Shown: positions 33,496-44,446 of the stretch, piece by piece
Layout: each line of letters starts with the position of its first letter
How positions within the stretch are numbered: the stretch's first letter is position 1
Assembly: GCA_963920575.1 (NCBI GenBank)
Contig: OY986967.1
Coordinates: 23,019,648 to 23,083,647, forward strand
Length of the DNA stretch: 64,000 bases
Direction of reading: 5' to 3'
Origin: Narthecium ossifragum
Lineage: Eukaryota; Streptophyta; Magnoliopsida; Dioscoreales; Nartheciaceae
Position numbers and translations under genes: made by a program
Notes under the pieces: model-generated
Databases searched by the model: none
The model's input: only the letters and a program-made list of their open reading frames with translations
Told to the model about the DNA's origin: nothing

Positions 33496-35693
33496 ATGGC
33501 CTCTCCTTTTCCTAAGCTTCTTCATAACATGGAGTACTGGAATGGGGTCCAGGGAAAGAAAGGAACATTCATACTATGGTTTCTAATTCTCTCCTCCATC
33601 TTCCTCCTATCCTCCCTCTATTCCTCCAACCCTTTTGTTGGTCTCATTTCCACTGATCCAAGGCACAACCATAGTGCCACAGCCATAATAAGCCTCAACG
33701 AGAGTCTCACACTCACAACAAAGGAAATCCCCAGTGATAGCCCCCCACCAAAGTCATCTCCAGTTGTTGGTAAGAAAGTTTTGCTATTGCTTGATCATCA
33801 GAATGCAATGGTGTTCATAGGCTTTTAGTTTTTCAGATGAGGTGTGTGATTACTCGTCCGGCAAATGGATTCGAGAGACGAGAGGCTCAATCTATACCAA
33901 CTGGAGCTGTCCGACGCTGCCTGAGACAAGGGACTGTGTCAGGTATGGGAAGGACCCTGCCTACATCAATTGGAGATGGAAGCCAGACCAGTGTGAGCTG
34001 CCTTTTTTCGACGCGAAGCTGTTTCTGAGAATTGTTCAGGGGAAGACTTTTGCTTTCGTTGGCGACTCGCTCGCCCGGAATCAGATCAATTCCCTGCTCT
34101 GCCTTCTCTCTCAGGTTTGGTTAAAATTCTCTCTTTCTCCTCACTGCATGAAGTAGCATTAATTTCACAATCCATGTATCATAAGGAGATGTGTCAATAT
34201 GTTGAGAATGGTTATCCAACATTGCCACAACGTTATATATGTAGCAGCTCGATCTTAAGATTTTACTCTATGATACCCTAGAACTGTTATAGAAAATAAT
34301 TGCTCAAAAAAGGTAGAATGAAGTCATATTCAGAAAGTTTGATATGCAATCAATACATGTCTGATTTCAATGAAATTTAAGTAAGTTTTACGCAAGAAAT
34401 GCTACTATGATAATGCTTGGAGGAGCAAAACTAGATGAAGAGAATAGCTGTGCCTCTACCAGACTTGAATTATTGATAGTAAATTGAAGCCTAAGAAATC
34501 AAGACAAGGACAAAGTGCACACTGTTTTAGCTATTTAAATACAAGTCCCACCTAATCTCTAAATGCCTTTTGTTGGTGAATCATGAATCTTTTAGGAGAA
34601 TTTTGCTTGTTTGTTCAGCATCAATGCATTAAGCAAAGATGCATTAGGTTTACCAAGAGAAAATTGAAGATTGATGGGATGAAAAGATTTATGAATGTGC
34701 CACAGGATATTGTTCAATATAATTTTCAGTCAATAGAATGCATATGATATCTGATGTAATGTCCTTTTCTGACGATAGTTTTCTTTAATGGAAAAAGCTA
34801 GAAGTTCATTCCCATTATGATGATTGCTGTGTGAACAAGTAATCTAAGCAGTGAACTTTCAAAATAGAGTCATGTGAAACTTTACTAGCTATAGTAATTC
34901 GGGTTTTCGGGTTTGTTTGCAGGTAGAAGTTCCGGAGAACACCTACAAGGTTGATAATGATAAATCTCAGGCTTGGTACTTCCCCTCACATGATTTCACT
35001 CTCAGAGTCATATGGTCAGAATTCCTTGTACTAGGAATAGAGAGAGTCATCAATGGAACACCTTCAAACACATACGATGTACATCTAGACAAGGGCCACC
35101 CAGAGTGGACTGAGATACTACCTAAGCTAAAATACCTTGTCATCTCATCTGGAAACTGGTTCCTCAGCAGGAAAACCTACTTATACAAGGATGGCAACCT
35201 TATAGGATGTGCTCAGTGCAACGAAGGAAACTTGACAACCCTTGGTATTAAATTTTCTGTCAAAAGTGTGTTTAGAACTGCTCTTGAAATTATCAGCAAA
35301 TGTGAAAACTGTGAAGGGATGCTTACTGTACTGAGGACCTTCACACAATCACATTATGAGGGTGGTGCATGGTTTACAGGAGGATATTGCAACAAAACCC
35401 ACCCTTTGGATGAGAGTGAGATAAGTTTAGGCGGAGATCGTGGGGAGATTAAGAAGATTCAAGTGGAAGAGATGGAAAGAGTGACGAAGAAGAAGGGGAG
35501 AACGAAGAACCGGTTCGCGCTGATAGACATAACCAAGGCTATGATGATGAGGGCAGATGCACACCCTGGATCAAATTGGAGCAAGAAATGGAGCAAGAAT
35601 GTGAATGACTGCTTGCATTGGTGCTTGCCAGGGCCTATTGATATGTGGAATGATGTATTACTGGAAATTATCAGAAAGGATTCATTGGTTTGA
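33496..35693 (+). CDS. TBL: TBL-5: PMR5N/PC-esterase O-acetyltransferase, TBL19-22/27-like
   Basis: Exons 33496-33769, 33837-34114 and 34923-35693, phases 1 and 0, encode 440 aa. The start ATG is followed by ASPFPKLLHNME, then a membrane anchor at about residues 24-45 and a stalk with NHS and NES sequons. PMR5N starts at the CDYSSG motif (C95). GDS is at 167-169 in GDSLARNQ, and DxxH is D413/H416 in DCLHWCLPGPID. Exon 3 has the same length as in TBL-4, 771 nt. The 808-nt second intron keeps an uninterrupted version of the site where a LINE tail entered TBL-6. The likely role is Golgi acetylation of xyloglucan; the substrate is inferred from clade resemblance. Confidence 0.93.
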
Positions 35694-36690
35694 GGGATTC
35701 TTTCCTATTCATTGTAAAACGCATGTCAATTAGGATCATGCATCATATGCTTTACAGGGATAGAAGTTGAAATTGTAACTAAGTTTATAGATCTTCAGTA
35801 GCATGCTTCCAAAGTACCTTTTGTTGGTGCAGAACTTCTTGTAGTTTACAGAATTTGTTACAGAAAGTTTGACGAAGAACTCTTCAATTGGTGAAGTTCA
35901 AATGTCGGTGTCAATTCAAAATAAAATGCTTCAAGGTGAATTTTGTTGTCAGCTTTCCCCACCACTCACTATCTAGTAATTTACACCAAATTGCAGCAAA
36001 TTCGCTTCGAGGATATAATGAAGCCTACCAAAGTCAAATCCGAACTTCCCTTTTGGCATCTCTATTCCAGCATGAAAAAATATTGAATTCTTGAAACAGA
36101 GTAGGAAGAAGTAGAATTACTGAAATTTGATATTTTTTATGGAGATAAATCATAGCTATGTATGTGGCTAAAAGTTGAAGTGGCGCATTTGAAAGGTGCA
36201 TCTTCAAAAAACTCAATCAAAATTTTGTCAACAACTCGACAGCTTTATACTGAATTACCTAAATCTTCTGATTCAATAGACCATGAAGTAGATCTAAAGA
36301 AAGCCACAAACTCCAAAGCTTCTAGTTGTTGTTCCTTTTACTGAAATAGTCTTAAACAAGTGCTGTATAGCTTAAACCAATTCGTGGTTTTATACCATCT
36401 TTCTATTTGTGCCCATTTATTAATCCAACAAATCTTCACCTTTAATATCATCAATGATTCAGAAGTCTACTCTGTCCTGCAGAATCTTTGGCCCACATAA
36501 TACTATTATATCCCTTTCACACAATATCTCTGGCGACTTTATAAAATAAGATCATGGAGTGTTTGGTGAAAGACTCAAAATTTCTAAATCCTATTTTCCA
36601 TGTGCCCTGCAAGATCTGAATTAAGCAAGAGTCCAAAACTCCCAAATCAAGAACTAGATCAGTTCAGCAAACAAGGAGCCATCATTTCTC
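35694..36690. other. TBL-5 to TBL-6 spacer
   Basis: There is no gene. The last 270 bases (about 36420-36690) resemble the proximal upstream regions of TBL-4 and TBL-5, so TBL-6 kept only the short promoter-side part of the duplicated unit. Confidence 0.5.
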
Positions 36691-38839
36691 ATGATGCTTC
36701 CTCCAAAGCTTGGGGGGTGGAAGGTGATCATCCAGGGAAGGACAGCAACGTTCATGTTATGGCTACTAGTCCTCTCCACCATCTTCCTTCTATCCTCTCT
36801 CATTTCCTCCAACCCCTTTGTTGGCCTCATCCCCACTGATCATCAAGGCCACAATCATAGTGCCAAAGCCATAGAAAGCCTCAACCAAGATCACACAACA
36901 AATGAGAGCCATGGCCAGAGCAGCCAGTTGTTCATCCCTCCAGAGTCATCTCAAGTTGGTAAGTCAATTGAAGCCTGGCTATCTAGCTGCATACATGCAT
37001 CATCAGAATAATGCATGGTTTTCACAGAGTTCTACTCTGTTTTTCAGATGGTGGTGGTGAGGAGGGTGTGTGTGATTATTCCTCTGGGAAATGGATAAGA
37101 GAGACAAGAGGCTCTATCTATACCAACTTGAGCTGTCCAATGCTGCCTGATACCAGGAACTGCATCAAATATGGGAAGGACCCTTCCTACATCGACTGGA
37201 GATGGAAGCCGGACCGGTGTGGGCTGCCTAATTCGTTCAACGCAAAGTTGTTTCTAAATATCGTCCGAGGGAAGACTCTGGCCTTCGTCGGCGACTCGCT
37301 CGCCCGGAATCAGATGGATTCCCTGCTCTGCCTTCTCTCTCAGGTGTGGTTAATTAAGGCATGTTTGATTTCAATAAAATTTCAGCAAGATTTAACAAAG
37401 AAGTGCTACAATTTATAAAGCTTGGATTTTTTTTTTTTTTTTTGGATGAGTTGAGCTACACAACGGACTAGATTTCTTACATTAGGTTATCCAAAATTAC
37501 AATTCCATCCTCCGAAACCCACCAGAAAGAGTTGCCGGAGCGATGACACCATCTCGCCACACCGTCGGCTCTAACATTAGAAAACCGAGGGATGTGCACT
37601 ACAAGGACGGACTCAAAAAGTAAAATTTCAGACCAGATACTCTTTGCCAGGCCCTCAGCTTGGATCTATCTATGACAGAAGACTATTATATATCTTAAGG
37701 TTGGATGAGGAAAAATAGCAGGAGAGAATAGCTGCACCTCTGTCAGACTTGAAATTATCAAAAAGTAAACTGAAGCAAAGGAAATCAGAAGAGTGCACAT
37801 GTTTTAACTATTTGATTACAAGTCCCAACCAAGCTCTAAATGCCTCTTGAGTCACTCATGTTGACTTATTAGTAACCTAAAAAAGTAAAGATGAATGGGA
37901 TGAAGAGATTAACGGATGTTCTTCAATAACTTCAACAAATGGGATGCATTATGCTATCTCTAGATCAATCCCTCTCCATTGTCATTTTTAAATAACATGC
38001 AGTGGTCTAATTCTTTAGCTCTTATAATTCGAGTTTTCGATCAACATCTATTTGTTTGTTTGAAGGTAGAAGCTCCAGAGAACACCTACAAGGATGACAA
38101 AGATAGATTCCAGATTTGGTACTTTCCCTCGCACAAATTCACTGTGAGAGTCATATGGTCAGCATTCCTTGTAGTTGGAGTAGAGAGAGTCATCAATGGA
38201 ACACCTGCAGGTCAATTCAATCTACACTTGGACAAGAGCAACCCAGAGTGGACTAAGATACTACCAAAGGTACAATACCTTGTCCTCTCATGTGGAACCT
38301 GGTTCTTCAGCATGAAGAACTACCTATACAAGGATGACAACCTTATAGGATGTGTTCATCTTTGCGAAGCCGAAGACTTGGCAAGCCTTGGACTTGAATT
38401 TGCCATCAGAAGTGGGATTAGAACTGCACTTGAATCTATCAGCAAATGTGACAACTGTGAAGGGATTCTTACTATACTGAGGACCTTCACATCATCACAT
38501 TTTGAGGGTGGCTCATGGTTTAATGGAGGATATTGTAACAGAGCTCAGCCTTTCAATGAGACTGAAAGAAGTTTAGATGGACATAATAGGGAGATCAGGA
38601 AGATTCAATTGGAAGAGATGGAAAGAGTGAGGAACAAAGAGGGAGGAGGGAAGAACAGGTTTGAGCTTTTAGATGTGACCAAGGCCATGATGATGAGGGC
38701 AGATGCACACCCTGGATCAAATTGGAGTAAGAAATGGAATAAGAATATGAATGACTGCTTGCATTGGTGCTTGCCAGGCCCTGTTGATATGTGGAATGAT
38801 CTATTATTGGAGATTATCAGAAAGGATTCATTGATTTAA
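36691..38839 (+). CDS. TBL: TBL-6: PMR5N/PC-esterase O-acetyltransferase, TBL19-22/27-like
   Basis: Exons 36691-36958, 37048-37343 and 38066-38839, phases 1 and 0, encode 445 aa. Two consecutive ATG codons begin the frame; the first is used here. The anchor is at about residues 20-42, with a stalk containing NHS and NES sequons. PMR5N starts at the CDYSSG motif (C98), with a local oddity: CGLPNSFNAKLF has one residue more than the CELPFFDAKLF of TBL-5. GDS is at 171-173 in GDSLARNQ, and DxxH is D418/H421. The second intron uses an AAG acceptor and contains a 5'-truncated LINE tail. It most resembles TBL-4 and TBL-5 and presumably shares their substrate. Confidence 0.92.
37428..37656 (-). mobile_element. 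5'-truncated LINE tail inside TBL-6 intron 2
   Basis: A T-run of about 17 starting near 37428 (poly-A on the minus strand) is followed by about 210 bp similar to the 3' end of the LINE at 26105, for example GATGACACCATCTCGC against GACGACACCATCTCGC. AGCTTGGAT flanks it directly on both sides (37419-37427 and 37657-37665) and is the target duplication. The matching place in TBL-5 intron 2 (about 34405-34420, AATGCTTGGAGGAGC) is empty. Confidence 0.85.
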
Positions 38840-40974
38840 TTGAGGAACTCTTTCCAATTCAGTGTATATTTAGGATATATGTGTTCTACAGGGAGCAAAG
38901 TTTTAATTCTAACTAATTTTTTTTTCTTTATTTTTAATTGTCTCTTGATGAGGTTGAAAGTTGATCATGCTTTTTTATTTTACTTGAGCAAATTTTTTAT
39001 TTACTTTTTCCAGACCACTTACTACCTATTGATGTGCACAAGATTGCAGCAAATTCACCTTAGGATATAAGGAAACCCAATATTTGATTGGTTATTCGTG
39101 CACTAACAAAATCAAATCTGAACTCCCCGTTTGGGGCTTTCTATTTTAACATAAACCAATATTGATTCTTTGAAAAAGAATAAGAGGAAGTAGAGTTGAA
39201 AATTTGATGATCTTTTGATGGGAGATCAATCCTTATATGAAGCTATGATTATAAGTGAAACTTTTATTGTCCTACGTGGCGGGAGAATGTCATCGGTGCT
39301 CGCCTATGTGGCATGATAATCCTAAGTTGAGGGGGTTTAATAGGAGGGAGTAATTGGGTGGTTATTGGGATGTGGTTGGTGGTTACTGCTATATGGCATG
39401 GAACACAACTAGTATCTATATAGAGATCGAGGTGGTTAAAAGTTGAAGAGATGCCACTAAAAGATGTTTATTCACAAAATTCAGTCAAAATTGTTACTCT
39501 GATTCTTCTCATTCAATAGTAACAAGTGCTGTATATATAGATGAAACCAATGCATGGTTTTATCCTATTTTTTCTGGTTGTGTCCATTTATAGAATATGC
39601 AAAATTCTCAATGAAAAATAATTCTTTTATGTGAATCATAAAAGAGTGAATTTTTAGAAATAAGTCTTTTATGTGAAATCGGTATACAGGTACGTACAGG
39701 CTTGTTATTTATTAAATTAGTAGAAATGGTACGATTGAAGAAGATTGAGACATCTCAACGACTACGCATGCATTAGACGCAAGTTCCTTTGAATTTAACA
39801 ATAGATAATTGGCGTTAGCCCCATTTTAATGAAAAATATTGCTAAAAAACCCCATTTTTAAGACAAGTTCAACGAGGTTAATACCAAATGCCAACTCCTT
39901 TGCTCTGGCCAAAATTCCTCATTTCAAAAACTTGCAGAGAATTCAAACCACGCGAGCATTCCTAATCTCATTAAATAATTGTGCTATTCAGCAATTCAGA
40001 AACACTCCAGGTAGTGCTGATATATAGTAATTGGCAAATGAAAACAGCAAATGCATGCATGATACATCACACTTCATTATCATACAAAAACGCATGTGGG
40101 CAAGTTGGTCCTGGTTTGTTTGGTCACCTGAAAGCCTATAAGTACAAGCAAGTACAGCCATGTAACTGGATGTGGAGTACTTTGCTGCAAATTTACTGCT
40201 CAAACTTTCAGCATATCAGGTGGCTTTGCAGTAACAATATACTTCAGGGAATGCACAAAAGGATGCATTGAAATAGATGACACATGGATTCTGATGTCCC
40301 TCTTAACACACTTGTTAAGTTTCCAATCCAAAAGTTTACTCCTATTCTGATACCATATTAAACTCCTAAATATAGTCGAATTGTCAAATGGCGACTTCCG
40401 GTATCCTATGAGACAAGGGATCGACTATTTTAGTACGGCAGAACTAATACTGTGGAAAACGATTAAAATCCGTTTAAAGATACAGAGCACATTAATTGTA
40501 CAGGCATGATGCTTAAACTATTACTTTGAGAAAATTTGAAGGAGAGTTGACTAACTTCTATCCTTAAAAAATAACATGTAAATCCTTTCCCAAAAGGTTC
40601 TGATTCTTTCTGCAGGATTAATTATTCTGATGTCAGATACACTGGCGATAACAAACCTATTAGTCTTCCCTTTGAGATGTATTATTAACGTTGTCACCAT
40701 AATATTTATTTCAGATGATGCTAATTAAGTTTGTATTCTTGACTCAAGTTCCACCCCATTACTCTCACATGACTCTAACAACCAGAATTCCAACCAAAGC
40801 CAACTAACATCCATGTGTAAACACAACTGTTGAGCAGATCATGGCAAAGAGTGTTAGAATTCCTCAATTCAAGCTCCAAAAATATAGATAAGCTCACCAA
40901 CCCCACCATCCTTATATGAAGCAGTGCCATAGGATTGTTCACCCCCCTACCATCCATTGTTGACCTCCATAGCA
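38840..40974. other. TBL-6 to TBL-7 spacer
   Basis: There is no recognisable gene. The DNA just after TBL-6 resembles DNA after TBL-5, sharing words such as CTATTTTAAC and GCAGCAAATTC. Short open frames near 39.8-40.3 kb show no domain. Confidence 0.4.
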
Positions 40975-43894
40975 ATGGCCATCAATATGGTTTCCTCTTA
41001 TGGGGGTCCTCCCTCATCCAAGCAACCCTATCTGATCAGTAGCATGGAGTGGAAGGTGATTCAGAAGAGGCTAGTGCCATGTTTGCTATGGCTCTTAGTT
41101 TTGTCCGCAATAATGCTCCTTTGCACCTTGAATTCTTCCAGCCCTTTTGCTAGCCTTGCTACTAATGAAGCTAGTCTCAAGCTAATACTTTCAAACAAAG
41201 AACCCCTCAACCATAGCTTCACACCTGAGGAAAAGGATGAGGGTCTGAAACAGAGCATCAGGCTGCCGGAGAAAGAAGTCGGCGAGAGCCCACCACCTCT
41301 CGTCGTTGATCTTAATGAGAATATCACAGACACAATGCTAGTTACACCTTCAACTGGTAAGCTTAATGATCTCTCTGTTCCTTAATACATTGGCCAAGTA
41401 GGCATATTTCTAGAGTGGTAGTTCTCTCGCAGATGTTGTTCCGCCAGAGGAAGAAGTTGACTCAAGCCCACCACCACTTCAAGCCGGCGATCTTATTGAG
41501 AATGTCACAGACACAATGCTAGTTTCACCTACACCTTCAACTGGTAAGCTTGGTGATCTCTGTTTCCCTTAATGCATTGGCCAAGTAGGCATATTTCTAG
41601 ACTGGTATTTCTCTTGCAGGTGCTGTTCCGCCGGAGAAGAAAAAGGTCGACTCAAGCCCACCGCCACTTCAAGCCGGCCATCTTATTGAGAATGTCACAG
41701 ATACAGCTCTAGTTACATCTGGTAAGCTCTTCTTGCCTCTCTTCATTGATGCATTAGCCAAGCAGGCATTTATCTTGTGTGCTATATATTGTTGTGCAGG
41801 TGTTGGCAAGGAGGCCGTATGCGATTACTCCGTCGGAAAATGGATAAGAGATCCATTGGGTTCCATCTACACCAACTATACTTGCCCAACTCTGCCGGAG
41901 ACCAAGAACTGCCAGATGTATGGGAAGGATCCAGACTATATATACTGGAGATGGAAGCCGGATGGCTGCGAATTGCCGAGATTCGACCCGGTAGCGTTCC
42001 TGAACATCGTTCAGGGAAAGAAGCTCGTCTTCATTGGTGATTCGCTTGCTCGGAACCAAATGGAATCACTGCTGTGTCTCCTTTCTCAGGTACTTCCAGT
42101 TTTTTCTCCTTTAATAGTGTTTCTTTTACTCATGACTACTCATGTGTAGTTACTCTAATTTCATACAATATCTTAGCTCACACCATAACCCTGTTTTCTA
42201 TCAGAAATAAGGGACTAAAAGTATCTATAATATGATAGTATTTCACAACCTAATACTATATATAACTAATTACAGGCTGAAACTCCCATTGATATATACA
42301 AGGATGAGGGAAATAAATTCAGGACATGGCACCTCCCCTCGCATAATTTTACCCTCATGGTGATTTCGACACAATTCTTTGTTCTTGGCACGGAAAGATT
42401 GATAAATGGATCGACTACGAACGAATTTGAGCTTCACTTGGACAGAGTGAATCCTGTCTGGGTAGAGAAACTTCCTGGGATTCACTATGCTGTGATTTCA
42501 GGTGGGAATTGGTTCATTAGACCTTATTACTTGTACAATGGAGGAAAACTCATAGGATGCATCTTCTGCGGTTAGGACGGTACGCTCTGCCGTCGGCGAT
42601 CAAGATTGCTCTCAGGACAGCTCTTGAATCCATCAAGAAATGCAAGGACTGCATGTGAAGGCAATTTGCTGACTATTATGAGGGCATTCACGCCATCACA
42701 CTTTGAGAATGGCCATTGGTCCAGTGGAGCGTACTGCAATAGGACTCAGCCAATGGAAGAGAGTGAGGTGAGCTTGAGAAGAGAGAGATGGAAGGAGACA
42801 AAGGCATATCAATTGGAGGAGATGGCTAGATTGAACAGTGAAGACAGAGGAAGGAAGAGGTTTGACGTATTGGATGTTACTAAAGCTATGGTGATGAGGG
42901 CTGATGCACATCCAGGGTTAAATTTTCCTACAAGCAGAAAAATTAGTGATTGTTTGCATTGGTGGTGCCTCCCTGGTCCAATTGATATGTGGAATGATCA
43001 GCTGTTGTCACTTCTTAGAAAATATTCATTGGCACAAGCCTAAATCAAATATTATTCCGATTCTTTTTTCGCGACTATTAGTTAATTCATTTTCGAAGGT
43101 CATTTCTTGTAATTTGCACAATTAAACCTCAAATTTATTGAAATTTGTTACAGGCAGAGACGCCGACGGGTATTGACCGGGACGAGCAGAACCGGCTCCG
43201 GACATGGTATTTTCCGTCGCATAATTTCACATTGATGGTCAGGTGGACAGAATTCTTGGCCGCAGGAACTCCGAAATATGTCAATGGCACGAGAGTTGCT
43301 TTCGAAATTCACCTAGACAAGGTTAACACAGACTGGGCTGACAAGCTTCCCGGGGTGAATTATGCCGTAATTTCCACCGGAAATTGGTTCTTTCGAAAAC
43401 TATATTTTTACAAGGGTGGAAATCTCATGGGATGCATCTTCTGCGAAGAGGAAAACCTCGAAAAATTTGATCAAAGGTTCGCTATAAGAACCGTGCTCGA
43501 AACAGCTCTAAATTACATCCACAGCTGCAAAGAGTGTGAAGGGTTGCTGACCATACTGAGGACTTACAGTAATTCACACTTTGAGGGTGGATCTTGGTTC
43601 TCAGGAGGGTACTGCAATAGGACTCAGCCATTGAATGAGACAGAGGCAAGCAGGGATGAGTTCAGCTGGGAATTAAGGAGGAACCAGTTGGAGATGATGG
43701 AGAAGTATGGAGGGAAGAGGTTTGAAGTCATGGATGTGACCAAGGCCATGATGTTCAGAGCTGATGCACACCCAGGTGAAAGCTTTAATAAGAAGTTGTA
43801 CAGGTTTAATGACTGCTTGCATTGGTGTCTTCCAGGGCCTGTTGATATGTGGAATCAGCAACTGCTGGAGATTCTTGCAAGGAATTCTTTGTAA
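40975..43894 (+). CDS. TBL: TBL-7: O-acetyltransferase with repeated stalk exons and two catalytic exons
   Basis: Best model: exons 40975-41356, 41433-41543, 41620-41721, 41800-42089 and 43154-43894, phases 1, 1, 1 and 0, giving 541 aa, about 100 longer than its neighbours. The start is the ATG at 40975; in-frame codons upstream are not ATG. Exon 1 encodes the anchor (about residues 38-60). The end of exon 1 and exons 2 and 3 are copies of one stalk module containing SPPPL and an N-I/V-T glycosylation sequon. PMR5N begins at the CDYSVG motif (C206). GDS is at 278-280 in IGDSLARNQ, and DxxH is D515/H518 in DCLHWCLPGPVD. A decayed extra catalytic exon (42276-43043) lies in the last intron and must be skipped for a full protein. 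Golgi location and hemicellulose acetylation are inferred. Confidence 0.85.
42276..43043 (+). pseudogene. Decayed duplicate of the TBL-7 catalytic exon
   Basis: It is preceded by a good acceptor (ATTACAG) and starts AETPIDIYKDEG, in the right phase to follow exon 4. It then carries an in-frame TAG at 42573-42575 after CIFCG, a frame change near 42576, another near 42650 (CTGCATGTGAA where the intact copy has GTGTGAA), and an inserted Trp codon in the last motif (DCLHWWCLPGP). It still ends with a normal stop. Splicing into it would give a protein without DxxH. The intact copy follows 110 bases downstream. Confidence 0.85.
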
Positions 43895-43989
43895 TAAGAA
43901 CTGATTTAATGTGTTCAAGTGTGATTAATTATTTGTTTGTTTTTTTTATAGAAATCTGATGATTGGAAATGAAGCAAGCATCAGATTTA

Positions 43990-44290
43990 ACACATGCAAG
44001 GGTTGTAATTTTTTCCATTTGAGAAGTTAAGTTGACCTTTGAATTGGTGTTCGTGCAGAGAGCGTACCCTGTTTAGTTTGATCCGAGAACAGCTAAGAAT
44101 GAGCATCTATTTTGAGATCTGCGCATCAGCGCATGCAGGGAGTAGCAATAATTATAACTCACGTATCAGCTGTAATATCTCAATAATAATCACCAGATCA
44201 GTCAACCCTAGCATTGCAGCAATTGGAAGCTGCGATCAAACACATGCACCCTGTTCCAACTTCCAACTTCTCCAATGTTAAAATTGTAGT
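43990..44290 (+). promoter_or_regulatory. Upstream block of TBL-8, shared with TBL-9
   Basis: About 300 bp, including GTTGACCTTTGAATTGGTG, GAGCATCTATTTTGAGATC and ATCAAACACATGCACCCT, recurs at about 48483-48770 upstream of the TBL-9 first exon. Identity is high, with a few small deletions. The block lies 150-450 bp before the TBL-8 ATG and 110-400 bp before the TBL-9 ATG. It therefore probably carries shared promoter elements, although it may only mark the duplication. Confidence 0.6.
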
Positions 44291-44446
44291 TCTTTTAAAT
44301 TATGTGTGTAACGCATCCTTTTCCATTAATTAAGTACTAATTTCTCCCTTCAGCCACCTGTCATATCATATATATCCACACGAAATGTCAAAAAAAGCGT
44401 CTCTCTCTCTCTATTCTTACTCTTTCTCTCAATCTTCTCAGCTACC

